A stretch of DNA of 64,000 bases. It comes from Cryptomeria japonica. Its lineage: Eukaryota; Streptophyta; Pinopsida; Cupressales; Cupressaceae. The stretch spans positions 267,951,425 to 268,015,424 of the forward strand of contig NC_081415.1 in NCBI RefSeq assembly GCF_030272615.1, written 5' to 3'. The first letter of the stretch is position 1. The number at the start of each line of letters is the position of its first letter. This document shows, one piece after another, positions 21,014-33,506 of the stretch. Under the pieces are notes generated by a model. The model saw only the letters and a program-made list of their open reading frames with translations. It did not search any database and was not told the DNA's origin. Both the position numbers and the translations under genes were made by a program.

Positions 21014-21831
21014 ATTAATAATACATTAATGGTCTAGTCTATAATATCAAAAGCAATTCAAAGTAATAAAACTAGTAGTATAAAGAGTCTTTAAAGTATA
21101 TGAAACTTAAATGATTTAAACACCCAAAAACAACAAACAAGTGGCTATGCAAATAGGCCACCCCAATGCTCTTTAAGGAACTTAAACAAGTCATTATAGT
21201 TTCCTTCATCTTTAGTCTCCTTCCTAAGCATCTTCTTCTGCAACAAGAACAAGGTAGTGGCAGAGTTGTGCAACAAATCGAGCTGAATTTGCATCATATT
21301 CTTTTCAAGGTCAATGACTGTCGCCTTTAATGTAACGCCCCACCAAGGAACCCCAAAGGACAACAACTATCTAAGCAATTAAACATAGCAATAATTTTTT
21401 CTTTTTAAAAGAAAATTATATAACATTACAAACTCAACATGAAATTAGATATAACATTTGCACATGCTAAAGATAATAATTATCCTAACTACATCCTCAT
21501 GTGGGTTCCCTTACATCGATACCTAAGTAACAACATAAATAACTCAAACCACAATAATCATCATGACATAGCATTTACATGAGTAAAAATATCTAACATT
21601 AGATTCATTTTAATCGCCAATATAAGTATTCTGTGATAACCTTTGTAAACATATAATGATGCATCTAATCACACAAGAATGGTCAATACCAATACCAAAC
21701 CACTTAACACTAATATAGAATTACATTCTTTTGATTACTACATATTGCATTACATTACATTACATCAAATTACATCATTCTTCCTAAGAGAGTGTCCAAA
21801 TTATGATGATAAAGAAACAATAACAATGATA
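21014..21831. other. AT-rich spacer with one unassigned minus-strand frame
   Basis: A minus-strand frame at 21145-21366 encodes a helical peptide (for example LEKNMMQIQLDLLHNSATT) ending EHWGGLF; I do not recognise it. At 21332 the sequence TGTAACGCCCC resembles the start of some gypsy LTRs and lies inside this frame, but no partner or end was found. The rest is AT-rich with no feature. Confidence 0.35.
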
Positions 21832-22126
21832 CGTCTTCAGACATGTAGTGTCACAGTTAAAACACTTCGTTGGTGAAGCGGCCACCAAGGTTCAAATACC
21901 TGCTAGGCCACTGTACTCGCAAGGCCTTGTGCCTTTGTTGGGTCATTGTGCTCGCGGATTTGAACAAGTGAAGTGTGGGGATGAGGTCCACCGTTTGTGG
22001 CCTCACTGGTTCATAGCTCCAGGTCAAAAGCGTTCACGTGGAGCCGGAGGGCGTGTCGTGCCAAGGTCACCGGTCACGTTAAAATTTTTACCGAGCATAG
22101 TTTACAAAAAACAAAAAAATAATGAT
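21832..22126 (+). mobile_element. tRNA-derived SINE with perfect 15-bp target duplication
   Basis: A 295-bp GC-richer insert is flanked by the identical 15-mer ACAATAACAATGATA (21817-21831 and 22127-22141). Its 5' part resembles a tRNA gene: a GTAGTGTCACAGTT A-box-like region, then CTTCGTTGGTGAAGCGG, and a B-box-like GGTTCAAATACC with one extra base. The 3' end is A-rich (ACAAAAAACAAAAAAATAATGAT). Target duplications of this length plus an A-rich tail indicate LINE-assisted insertion. No protein is encoded. An open frame of 119 codons through it is fortuitous. Confidence 0.88.
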
Positions 22127-22141
22127 ACAATAACAATGATA

Positions 22142-25100
22142 AGAAATTACATAGCATATTTTAATACATCATTGAATCATTTGTATCAAGTATTGAGAGA
22201 AAACTAGAAAGAGGACATAGAATCCATCAAACACACAGACTTGTCCATTGGTCCCCAATGAAGGTAGGCAACAACCTGTCGACCATGTCGAACCCTTCGG
22301 TACACGCCACCATGCTCAAGAGATAAATATGAGGCCCCACACAACACAAGAAAACTAGGATGAGAAACCAACATCAAGAAGACATAAGGACACAAGGATA
22401 CATATGAGCAAATAGGACTTATCACTAGGTTTCACCAGAGGCTTCACACCACCACATAGGATAGGGTACTAGGATACAACTAGGGAAGAGATTCATCACA
22501 TGGAATCACCATGGGTGATCCTAGCGGTCTAACCCTCTCCAAACTCCAAACCTCAGTGCCCATTTGACTGCACATGTGGAACCAAATAAACCTTCCATGG
22601 AGGCAAGGAAGTTCGATCTACCATACAAGCCATCTCAATCTCATCCCGAGTCTAAACAAGCACTCCAAGCCATGAGTGGGGAACTGACAATTATCTTATT
22701 AATGTGTGTTCTACCCACCCCTTTTATTCATTTAATGTTATCACTTGATTAATCCAACTCTCAATGAGAGATCTTGGCAGCCACTTCAAGGCCTCGACAC
22801 CCACTTGAGAGCCACTCCCCCTAAGTTTAACCTAGACACCTTTGACCTAGGGTTTCATCTCAAGTTATGATGAAGATAAATCGCATAGATATATCAAATA
22901 AATCATACATGACTTCATAATCAAGAATCGGAATCATAGATCATACACATGTCCTCTCTAGGACTTACCAATAAGATCCATTAATGAGTTCACTTCCAAA
23001 TGCCATAACCACAAGATATTCTTACATCCAAGCATATGAAAACATAAGAAGACATGGATCAATATCAAATCAAGTCTTATTGACCCCCATACATTGTTAC
23101 AATGGAGAACAACCTCTTGACAAGCCTTTGGAATCCACCCATTAAGGATTTATTTTAGATCCTATTATTCCCTCAACAATAAATTAATGATTCATTTTAG
23201 ATCTAAAAAATAGATTCACAATTTATCTTTCCAAATCAATCGAAAAACAACAAAGTTGATTAACTAGGACTTGCACAAAGGATCATCGAATTGAATGTAA
23301 TCTTATAGGACCATGGAAACGTATTTTTTGATATTCAACAGAAAAATATAAGGTCTGAAATCTTATTTAACACAACAATAAATGATATATATTTTATTTC
23401 TAAAATCTCTACTAAAACCCCAAAACTATGATAAAACTACACTACCCGTTTCACCCAAAACACCACAATTTGATTTTGTTTTAAGTAACAAATGGAAATA
23501 ACATCATATAAACAAGATTACAACCATAATAAGAGTAGCATAATTCTAAATCATATCAAAAAAACCACTAGACAACAAGAATTCCATACAACTATACTTG
23601 AAGATCATTGAAAATAGCACAAAGATTTCTTAAAAAATTAGCCCCTAAAACTCAAGGAAATGAGAATGCATTCAAAGCCCTCTTCTCCCATACTTGCCTA
23701 GAAAACAATTTAAATTCAAATAACAACAAAAGCATTGAAAAAAACATTCTTAAATATTTTCAAAACAAGAATATAATCATTCTTCTACATCCAGGTCTTA
23801 AAACCCTACCTTGGGTCTTGCAAAGACAACACAAACTGAAGGAGATTCGAAGAGAGAAGAAGCCCAGATGAAAGCCACGCTCAATCAAATCAACCCAACC
23901 AACAACAATCCACGACACAACATATAAGAACCAGTGATATCTTCTTCAACAATCTCAATGAACCTCCCACAAAAACCCCTTTTAATTGCACAAGAAAAAA
24001 GGAAAGAAAACCAATCAATTTCTCTCTTCTCACACCAAAATCTAACCCTCTCAATTTCCAGCAAAACCATATTCATGAGCCATCAATATCTCTCAAAAAA
24101 ATAACATAAAATTACATTAATTTTCCCTCAAAAAGATGTGTATGGGAAACTCAAACAACTCCCACAATTAAAAAATTAAAATAAAACTCATAAACCAAAG
24201 TTAACTTGAATAAGCCCCCACGGGTTAGAGTAGTTAACTTGAATAATACAACTCATCTCACCACCAATAAAAAAAAATTAAAAAAGAAGAAGTTAACTTG
24301 AATAATACAACTCGTCTCACCACCAATCAAAAAGAAATTAAAAAAATGATTAAAACCATAAAATACAATTATCCCACTCAACATGGATGTGCAATTAAAA
24401 AATATATTATTAAATATTATTCTTTATTTACTATTTATTATTCCCCACTAGATAAAAATACACAAAATAATCTCTTAAATTTCATAGTGGAAAAATAATT
24501 CAGTATTGATATAAGTGAATATATATATTTTCATAGTGGAAAAATGATTTTATATATATATATATATATCATATCTTTAATTAAATAATAATACTAACAA
24601 TCATCAATAATTATATATAAAATAATATTATCATCCCAATAAAATATTACACATCAATACTTACATCATAACTAAGATAAAGACAACATTCACCACAAAC
24701 TCAAGCAACTAACTGATGCAGAGCATCCAAAAAACACACAAACTAGAGGAGATTGTTCTCCCAACTCTACTCAAATAGGTGATTACTCTTCACAAACCTT
24801 CAAGAGCCCTCATAAGGTCAATAGGTGCTCATAAGGCTTCAACACCCCAAAAGTGAACTCATGCTTCTCAACCCTCACCCAACCATTGGTATACATTAGT
24901 CTAGGCTTATTTAAATTTCCCAAGGCCAACTTGAGACTCTCCAACCCCTAGATCAAACCAAACTGTTAAACCTTACTCATACAAGCCCACCTCCTATTAG
25001 GACTTCAAATTATCCACATACACAACTCCCAATGCCAAGTAGGTATACACCAACCCAAGGTATTACATGAAAACTCTATGGAGACTCCTCTTCATAGTCA

Positions 25101-25645
25101 AATCATTGTTCTTTACCCCCCATCCACCCCAAAGGCAAAAAAGGAAAGCTACAGTAGCAACACTGTCTCACTGTAGCAGCCACAAACACTTAGGACAGTC
25201 ATACTTGCATGATCCACTCCTTCCTCACAATACTCTCAAACATTAACAATAATGATGGAGGTCTCCTCTACTTCTCCCTCTGACACCAAACTCAATATCA
25301 AACTCACTCTCTCAACCTTGCAAAGAGCAGTGACTCAATTCATTGTCAAACTGTGACTGTCATATAATTTTGTATGGACAGTCATTAATCCTCGTCATTT
25401 GTCTTGTTCATGGGGTTGCCAATACTAAGAACAAGTTTCTGGTATCCTCACACACCCCTCTAACAATTCAACAACCTTCCAAGGCTCTACTTTGCACTTA
25501 CACCCTTTCCACACCACCACCTTGTTGTCTCATCAGTCTGAGACACATAACAACATAGGTTTCAACCCACTTTTGCACGTGCCATTCATATCATGGATCC
25601 CTGCAAGGAAATAAACACAAAGGAATACATATACAAAGGTCATTT
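22142..25645. other. AT-rich spacer without recognised genes
   Basis: About 3.5 kb has only short chance frames, runs such as (AT)n near 24540-24568, and the small tandem duplication listed separately. The texture (many CAT/ATA trinucleotides, GC-richer patch at 22250-22850) is like decayed LTR-retrotransposon sequence, but no LTR pair, primer site or domain could be supported. Confidence 0.4.
24233..24348. repeat. 59-bp tandem duplication
   Basis: The unit GTTAACTTGAATAATACAAC and the following bases, through an A-rich stretch, starts at 24233 and again at 24292. The copies differ at a few positions (CTCATCTC versus CTCGTCTC). Confidence 0.8.
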
Positions 25646-27055
25646 TGTTGGCATATGATGAACCGACATGTTGATATGATGATAATGTATGTTGTCATTG
25701 ATGTCAATAAGTGTAAGTGAACTGGTATGCAGATTGAAAGAAGTTGGTAAACCGGTATGAAGAAATGTAGTGAACCGGTGTCGGGGTTTCACTAAGTGTG
25801 ACTACCAGTTGGTAGTATCAGCTCTAGGGTTTTCGGTTTGGCAATCCAACTTGTGTGATGCAACCGATGACATTCTGTAATGAGTAAGCTAAGTGATGAG
25901 GATGAGATCGAGGTGCCACGTCAACCTTGTGCACGTGAAGGATTTTCTTGAGGATCTTGCATGAGAAGATCGACTTCATTAAAAGTCTACCTTGGTAATG
26001 AACATTCTTCTTGGTGGTATGAGAAGAAAGCGTGATGAGTTACTAATTACCATGCACGGTGAAGAATGAAGGATGTAAATTGTCTTGTGATCTATTTGAA
26101 ATTGTATTGCTCTATGCAAAGTGTTTGGATGGTCAGGATTGGACCGCTTGTACTGTAAACCTAAGATGCTTAGGATTTAGGGTTTAGGGTTTATGCTACC
26201 TACCTAATTGTTGTCTATAAGGTCGATGATGTTTGTTATTGTAAGTTGTTGGCAAATGTTGTGTGTGTATCCGAGTGATGAGATACTTGCCAAACCAGTA
26301 AAAAAATTTGCAGAGTGTGATTGCAGAAGTAGAGGAACTGAAAAGGATCTACCTTGGCATGTAGTGTTGTTATCAGATCAGAGTTTTTTTACCTATTGTC
26401 TTCTAACCATTTCAACAGTTGGAAAATCCCTTTACCGAGTAGCTTTAACAGGCTTACTGTAAATCCTCTAACTAGGTGACTCAAGTTTATTGAGTTCTTT
26501 AAATCCTCTAGCAAGGTAACCTTTAACATGGTTTCAACCTTTAATAGGGTATATAACCATCCCTTAACTGAGTGATCTTTAACAGGATCGGTTCCTAGTA
26601 GAACCTTATTGTAAAGTCTTTAACCGGACTAGGCTCCTAACAGAGCGAGCTTCAAAAGAGTTAAAAAAAAGCTTGTGGGTATTCATCCCCACCATGGTTT
26701 TTCACATTTGGGTTTCCACGTGAAAAATTTGTGTGTCATGTGTTGTACATTTTTCATGTGATTATTTGTTTGAGTGATTATGCATGCATAGTTATTAGGT
26801 TATGGCATTACTGTTATACCATATGCTTATTGGTGAAGTTGTTATCAAGTATTGAATGTATTTGAAGTGTTTAGACTTATCAGTTTATGTTGTCTGAAGT
26901 CTTACTATGTTTAATGGGTATTGCCATGGTTAAGTTCAGTAATGAAGACAACTGGTTGGTATTGCTTTAACTTGATAAGTTGTTCAGAAAGTTTTTATTT
27001 GTACCGATTCACACCCCCCCCCCGTGCTCTCAGTACCAGTTAGGGTATATTTTTT
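25646..27055 (+). repeat. Solo LTR-like segment of a copia family (right end approximate)
   Basis: The segment starts TGTTGGCATA and shares layout with the LTRs of elements A and B: TGTCATTGATGTCAA near the start, repeated ACCGG(T) motifs, a C-run (ACACCCCCCCCCC) and CTCTCAGTAC near the end. No coding region or partner LTR accompanies it, so it looks like a solo LTR. The last bases before the expected CCTAACA end are diverged, and no matching 5-bp duplication was found, so the right boundary is uncertain. It contains two telomere-like TTTAGGG units near 26177-26192. Confidence 0.6.
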
Positions 27056-27662
27056 TCATCATTATTCATTAGAATCCACCCATTGGCATGAATTTTCAAC
27101 ATGGATATGACCCCAGTCCCATTTTTATACTATCTTGGGTTACCCTAGACTAGGGTATGGACAGTTTTACAAAAAATGATGTAACTTTTGCAAGACAAGA
27201 TGAAATTCAATGAAACCAAAATAAAATTGTAGAGGATTCACACCTCTTCCATAAAAAATGTGTTTCCAATAATAACATGACAATTTCACAATGAAAAGTA
27301 ACAGATATCAGACTGAGATATTCAGGAAAATAGTGACAGTTAAGAAAAGTTTATAATTTTTATTGATCTCCTTCCTTTCTTCTTTCCCAACAGAAAAATC
27401 AACCCATCCATCAAGGCTTTACAAGTATTTTATAGGCCTCCAAACAACCACTTCAACAACCAAACTGATTTTCAAAACCTCTTGACTGTTGGCATACAAT
27501 TAACAATTCGTGTATTAGGACAACTTGCTTTGTATTATGATAACTTTGTCTAAAATTGATCATAGACCTAAACTAAATCCTTTATGACTTCAAAATATTG
27601 TAAATAGGTTCAAAGAGGTCCAAAAGACCTTTACACAATATTGAACACCATATTTGACCCTT
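27056..27662. other. Spacer left of element B; nothing recognised
   Basis: About 0.6 kb of AT-rich sequence holds no domain or repeat that I can support. Element B's target duplication TGATA ends this stretch at 27663-27667. Confidence 0.5.
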
Positions 27663-27667
27663 TGATA

Positions 27668-28736
27668 TGTTGGTATTATGGATGTGTTGCATTGGTTTTG
27701 TCATTGATGTCAACACTTATCAACACTTGTGAACACTTATCAGCAGTGAAGATCTTTTGCTATGTTCATCGGAATGTTTAGTGACTTATGCATAGTCACC
27801 GGTATATTGTTCACTGACACTGAGGATGATCTGTTATCATCTGGAGATTACTTGGCTATGTCAAAGACATTGTTTGGACACTTGGTTTTGGTGATTTGGT
27901 TGTTGGTCTAATCGAGTTTGCATATTTGTTGTTACCGGAAAATAGGTCTAGGTTATGGACCGGCAAGTGTTATCTATTCCACATCAACACAACACGTTAT
28001 GGAGATGTCTTATTGATTGGTTATTATTATAAATGCATTGAGTCGACATGATGCATCACATGTTGATTCATTTGTAATTGATTTAATTGTAATATTCTTA
28101 GTGAGCCGACCTACACATTTGGTCTCTGGTTTTGGTATATATGTAAGATCTCATTTGTGAGATTAATGTAAGGTATGAAAGGAATGCAATAAGGTATTAC
28201 AAGGTTGTGATATTTGGTATAAGCAGAGCTATACACGCAGACATCATTTGAAGATTCAAGGAAGGTATGAAGAAGACAATCAAAGCTTAACCAGTATTGA
28301 ATCTAGCATATGAAGATGCTATTTTGAGCAGTACATTATCATTGGATTTAACCATCCAATTGTAGTCAGTGTGACTCCCTTCTTGTGATTGAGGTGTGAG
28401 CTCTAGGCAGTTGGCCTTTCTGCATGTGCAGACCCCATTTGTACACACATACTATCTGCAGTAGTATCATCTGATCGTGGGTAAGGTTTCCCATCGTGGT
28501 TTTTCCTCTTACAGGGTTTCCATGTACAAATATCTATGTTGTGTTGTGGATGTTATTTGTCTTTCTATTTCATGCATTAAACTTTACCGGTACTGTTATT
28601 AATTGTTAAACTGTCTACCGACATTAAGTTTGGTTTACCGGAATTATGCATTAAGTTTGGTCAAGTTATATTTGGGTTGAAATTAATAGACAGCTGATTC
28701 ACCCCCCCCCCTCTCAGTTGCCTCTGGGTCCTAACA
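27668..28736 (+). repeat. 5' LTR of copia element B
   Basis: This 1,069-bp LTR runs from TGTTGGTATT to GGTCCTAACA. It carries a C-run and CTCTCAGTTGCC just before its end. It aligns with 32409-33501, with several substitutions and an indel of about 20 bp around 27810 (32560 in the partner). Confidence 0.94.
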
Positions 28737-28738
28737 AT

Positions 28739-28750
28739 TGGTATCAAAGC
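28739..28750 (+). other. Primer-binding site of element B
   Basis: TGGTATCAAAGC lies two bases after the 5' LTR and matches the plant copia initiator-Met site with one change (A for G). Confidence 0.88.
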
Positions 28751-28793
28751 AAAGTACCCTTTTTGCAGAAGTTTAACAGCTTGAGGAGATTCT

Positions 28794-29324
28794 ATGGCAA
28801 CTAACTATTTCAAGAAGGACAGTCTGAAACTTGATGGAACTAACTATGGTATATGGAAGATCAAAATGGAGACACATATGAATTGCATTAGAAAAGACAA
28901 TGGATGGGCTTTTGTTGCAATAACAGAAGATCAACCAACACCTACTGTTCAACCATTAGAGCAGGCCCTGGTAGCTAAAATTGAAGAAAAGGATGAATGG
29001 ATCATTGATTTTGGATGTTCACGTCATATGACCGGTGATAAAAGTAAATTCTTAACCTTTCAGGAATATAATGGAGGTCCAGTAAGATTTGGGGATGATA
29101 AAGCTTGTTTGATTAGAAGAAAAGGCACTATATCTTTTGATGGTAAGCACAATACTGACAACGTTTATTATGTTGAAGGTTTGAAGCATAATCTTTTGAG
29201 TGTTGGTCAATTAGTTGAAAAGGGATTTCAGTTACAATTCAAGAATGGTAAATGCAAAATCATGATAGAATTGGTTTGGAAATTGCAACCGGTAATCAGA
29301 CTGGAGGTAATATCTTTCATTTGA
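28794..29324 (+). pseudogene. Truncated gag fused to copia protease (element B)
   Basis: The ATG at 28794 opens a 176-codon frame. Residues 1-40 are a copia gag N-terminus (LKLDGTNYGIWKIKMETHM). By about residue 62 the frame is already in the segment before protease, and WIIDFGCSRHMTGD follows at about 69-82. The rest of gag, including the capsid core and zinc knuckle, is absent, so an in-frame internal deletion joined the two. The protease motif reads D-F-G where D-S/T-G is expected. VYYVEGLKHNLLSVGQ is intact further on. After about 29270 the reading shifts frame. Confidence 0.85.
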
Positions 29325-29379
29325 ATAACAATGAGAAGACATGCTTGATTGCACATATTGAGAAAGTTGGTTATGGCAT

Positions 29380-30057
29380 AAAAGACTTTGTCATGTAAAT
29401 TTTGATTGCATTGTGAAAATCAATACTACTAAGGCAGTAAGGGATTTACCTAAGATTATAAAACCTCACAATCCGGTATGTAAAGAATGTCAATTTGGAA
29501 AGCAAGTTAGAGCAACTTTCAAGAGTATTCCAGAAAAATCCAATAATGTTCTTGACTCAATTCATATTGATTTATGTGGACCAGCAAGAACTAGAAGTTT
29601 ACAAGGAGATAGATATTGTATACTAATCATTGATGATTATTCTAGAATGTGTTGGGTTACTTTTCTCAAGGAGAAATCAGAAGCTTTTGGGAAATTCAAA
29701 CTATTTAAGGTAATGGTAGAGAATGAAAACGGTAAGAAAATCAAATGTTTGAGATCAGATCAAGGAGGAGAATTCACATCTAAGGAATTTAATACATTCT
29801 GTGAAGTGAATGGAATCAGAAGATAATTATCAGCACCTTGGACACCCCAGCAGAATGGAGTTGTGGAAAGGAAGAACATAACTATTTTGGATGTAGTTAG
29901 AAGCATGATATCAGAAGCAAACCTACCTCATGTGTATTGGAGAGAAGTAGTGAATACAATTGTTTACACATTCAATAGAGTTCACATCAAAGTTGAAACC
30001 GATAAGACCCCTCATGAATTATGGTTTGGTAATACTCCTACTCTTAAATATTTTTGA
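29380..30057 (+). pseudogene. Copia integrase (element B)
   Basis: After a frameshift, the zinc-binding module (CKECQFGKQVRATF) and the integrase core follow in one frame: IHIDLCGPART, IIDDYSRMCWVTFLKEK, CLRSDQGGEFTSKEF, then APWTPQQNGVVERKN with the catalytic Glu. The three catalytic acidic residues of the D,D35E triad are all present. Premature stops are TAA at 29824-29826, inside the core, and TGA at 30055-30057, where family members usually have Gln and Arg codons. Integrase would join element DNA to the chromosome. Confidence 0.88.
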
Positions 30058-31239
30058 ATATTTGGAAGCAAATGTTATATTAGGAGAGATGATTATATTG
30101 ACAAATTTGATCCTAGAAGTGATGAAGGAATATTTCTTGGTTATTCATCTAAGAGCAAGGCATATAGATGTTTTAATAAGAGATTGCAGAAAATCATTGA
30201 GAGTGCAAATGTGAAGATTGATGAACAGTTTAGAGGTAATTCAAGGTCTATGGACTTTGAACCGGTAGTTGAGATAATCACAAATGAACCTACGATGAGT
30301 ACACCGGTACAAAATGTTGATCTAGTCACACCGGCATCATCTAAGAATTCCACAGTGACTGAAGAACAACAACAAGTGAATACACCCAAGTATATAAGAT
30401 TGAATCACTCTAAAAGTCAGATAATTGGGAATAAGTTTCAAGGTGTTATGACTAGAGGAAGACTAGCAAATGAAGAGGTATGTTTAATTTCTCAAATTGA
30501 ACCATCAACTATTAATGAGGCATGTGCAGATAAACATTGGATTAAGGCTATGGAAGATGAATTAGAACAAATTGAAAAGAATAACACATGGACATTGGTT
30601 CCCCGACCTAAAAATAAAAATGTAATTGGAATTAAATGGGTATTTAGAAATAAACTTAATGAAGATGAAAAGGTAATCATAAACAAAGCAAGATTAGTGT
30701 GTAAGGGATATTCACAGAAAGAAGGAATTGACTATAATGAAACCTTTGCATCGATAGCTAGAATTAAGGCAGTCAGATTATTTCTAGCTTTTGTAGCACA
30801 CAAGAACTATAAAGTATATCAAATGGATGTTAGATGTGCATTTTTGAATGGTGATCTTGAAGAGGAAGTTTATATTGAACAACCTGATGGATTTTCTTTG
30901 ATAGATGACAAAGATATGGTTTGCAGGTTAAGGAAAGCTTTATATGGATTGAAGCAAGCTCCTAGAGCTTGGTATGCTAGATTGGACAAATATCTTTTAA
31001 AGCTTGGTTACACTAAAGGTAATGCTGACAACAACTTATACTAAAAAGTGACTAATGATGACATCTTGGTTATTGAAGTTTTTGTTGATGATATCATTTT
31101 TGGAGGAGAAGAAGGATTGTGTAAAGACTTTTCTAATAAGATGCAAGAAGAATTTGAAATGTCTATGATTGGGGAGATAAAATTATTTTTAGGATTGCAG
31201 ATTTCACAAATTGATAAAGGTATATTCATAAATCAATAA
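30058..31239 (+). pseudogene. Copia linker and reverse transcriptase (element B)
   Basis: The frame continues through the Ser/Thr-rich linker (30184-30500) into reverse transcriptase: [50 protein letters not shown], then the active site FVDDIIFGG. The aspartate pair is intact. Stops are TAA at 31042-31044, just before the catalytic box, and TAA at 31237-31239. A run of 286 codons (30184-31041) without interruption shows moderate decay only. Confidence 0.9.
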
Positions 31240-32091
31240 AAGTACTTGAAAAAACTACTAAAGAAATTTGGTATGGATAACTCTAAACCGGTAAGTACTC
31301 CTATGACTACAATTGATAAACTATCATTGAAGGATGAGTCAACACCTGTTAATCTGACAAGATATAAATCTATGATTGGAGGTTTACTGTATTTGACACA
31401 AACAAGACCTGATATTATGAATGCAGTATGTATTGTTTCAAGATTTCAGAGTAATCCTAAGGAAAATCATGAATCAGCAGTGAAAAGGATTTTCCAGTAT
31501 CTACAAGGCACAAGAAATCTTGGTTTATGGTATCCTAAAGATGAAAATTTTGATTTATGTGCATACAAAGATGCAAATTGGGTAGGAGACGTGGATGCCA
31601 GAAAGAGCACCATCGACGGAGCATTTTTTCTTGGTAGCGGATTAATTTCATGGTTGAGCAAGAAACAAAGTTGCACATCATTATCAACAACAGAATCAAA
31701 ATATGTTGCAGCAGCAACTAACTATACATAGGTATTATGGATTAAGCAAATGTTGAAGGACATAAAGGTCAAATGCAAAGAACCTATAATCATTTACTGT
31801 GATAATATGGCAGCAATTGATATATCTAAGAATCTGGTATTTCACTCTAAAACTAAACATGTTTCTATCAAATTCAATTTTTTGAAAGAGAATATTGAAG
31901 CAAAAGAAATGAAATTGGTTTATGTCAATACTAAAGAGATTGCAGGTATTTTTATTAAGCCTTTGCCTAAGGAAACTTTTGAATATCTCAGAGAGCAGCT
32001 TGGAGTTATACCCTCACTAGTAGAGACTTATAAAGTTGGAGCATGGCATCATACCGATAGAATTAACAGAGAAATCTTTTTCTGGCTTTGA
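31240..32091 (+). pseudogene. Copia RNase H and pol C-terminus (element B)
   Basis: Same frame as reverse transcriptase. Landmarks are YKSMIGGLLYLTQTRPDI, RIFQYLQGTRNLGLWYP, the CAYKDANWVGD RNase H motif, KSTIDGAFFLGSGLISW, SLSTTESKYVAAA, YCDNMAAIDISKN, and a C-terminal FIKPLPKETFEYLR. A TAG at 31729-31731 interrupts it after the ESKY motif. The frame ends with TGA after 32088. Between here and the polypurine tract lies about 300 bp without coding. Confidence 0.9.
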
Positions 32092-32396
32092 TGAAGGAGA
32101 GCTACTTCTCAAGGGGAGTAGATTGGATAAATTTGGTTATAACAATTGGTATTTGTAATAAGTTCTATGAACTGATTATATTTGGTTTTGTATTGCTTTG
32201 GCATTTGATGTCAAAAGGGGAGAGATATCTATGGAAAAACACATTATCTTTTGGGAGAGATTATTCCTAGGGGGAGAAATACTATGTATTTTCATTTTTG
32301 GTAATTGATCTCTTTAGGAGATTGTTGGTTTTTCGTTTTTGGCATTTTTGCTTTGGCACTTAGATGGTTTTTCTATCTTGTGTTGCCATGAATGCC

Positions 32397-32408
32397 AAAG
32401 GGGGAGAT
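32397..32408 (+). other. Polypurine tract of element B
   Basis: AAAGGGGGAGAT directly precedes the 3' LTR start TGTTGGTATT. Two similar G-rich runs occur upstream (near 32214 and 32268) and are probably decayed extra tracts. Confidence 0.88.
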
Positions 32409-33501
32409 TGTTGGTATTATGGACGTGTTGCATTGGTTTTGTCATTGATGTCAACACTTATCAATACTTGTGAACACTTATCAGCACTGAAGATCTTTTG
32501 TTATGTTCACCGACATGTTCAATGACTTATGCACAGTCACCGGTATATGGCTCACTGATAGGTTATATTATTCACCGACACTGAGGATGATTTGTTATCA
32601 TCTGGATATTACTTAGCTATGTCTACGACATTGTTTGGACACTTGGTTTTGGTGATTTGGTTATTGGTCTAATCGAGTTTGTATATTTGTTGTTATCGAC
32701 AAATAGGTCTAGGTTATGGACCGACAAGCATTATCTATTCCAAATCAACATAACACGTTATAGAGATGTCTTATTGATTGGTTATTATTGTAAATGCATT
32801 GAGTCAACATGATGCATCGCATATTGATTCATTTGTAATTGATTTAATTGTAATATTCTTAGTGAGGTGACCTATACATTTGGTCTTAGGTTTTGGTATA
32901 TATGTAAGATCTCATTTGTGAGATTAATGTAAGGTGTGAAAGGAATGCAATAAGGTATTACAAGGTTGTAATATTCGGTATAAGCAGAGCTATACACACA
33001 GACATCATTTGAAGATTCAAGGAAGGTATGAAGAAGACAATCAGAGCTTAACCCATACTGAATCCAACATATGAAGATGTTATTTTGAGCAGTACATTAT
33101 CATTGGATTTAACCATCCAATTGTAGTCAGTGTGACTCCCTTCTTGTGATTGAGCTGTGAGCTCTAAGCAGTTGGCCTTTCTGCATGTGCAGACCCCATT
33201 TGTACACAGATACTATCTACACTAGTATCATTTGATTATGGGTAAGGTTTCTCATCGTGGTTTTTCCCCTTACAAGGTTTCCACGTACAAATATCTGTGT
33301 TATGTGTTGTGGATGTTATTTGTCTTTCTGTTTCATTAAACTTTATCGGTACTGTTATTAACTGTTAAACTGTCTACCAACATTAAGTTTGGTTTACCGG
33401 TATTATGCATTGAGTTTGGTCAAGTTATATATGAATTGAAATTAATAGAAAACTGATTCACCCCCCCCCCCCCCCCTCTCAGTTTCCTTCGGGTCCTAAC
33501 A
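32409..33501 (+). repeat. 3' LTR of copia element B
   Basis: This 1,093-bp LTR aligns with 27668-28736. It carries a longer C-run (33461-33476) and an extra TGATAGGTTATATTATTCACCG-like stretch near 32556. Confidence 0.94.
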
Positions 33502-33506
33502 TGATA

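Larger units (their letters stand above)
27668..33501 (+). mobile_element. Ty1/copia element B, complete but decayed
   Basis: A 5.8-kb element has LTRs at 27668-28736 and 32409-33501, a perfect target duplication TGATA (27663-27667 and 33502-33506), a primer site and a polypurine tract. Coding order is shortened gag, protease, integrase, reverse transcriptase, RNase H. Most of gag is missing and five in-frame stops plus a frameshift break pol, so this copy is not autonomous. Its reverse transcriptase active site is intact, unlike in element A. Confidence 0.96.

Noticed and set aside
21332-21345. TGTAACGCCCC as the start of a gypsy LTR
   Set aside because: No polypurine tract, no second LTR and no recognisable end; kept only as a remark.
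21848-22207. 119-codon open frame
   Set aside because: It lies within the tRNA-derived SINE and shows no protein family similarity.
26176-26194. Telomere-like TTTAGGG units
   Set aside because: Only two units, inside a solo LTR; not an interstitial telomere array.
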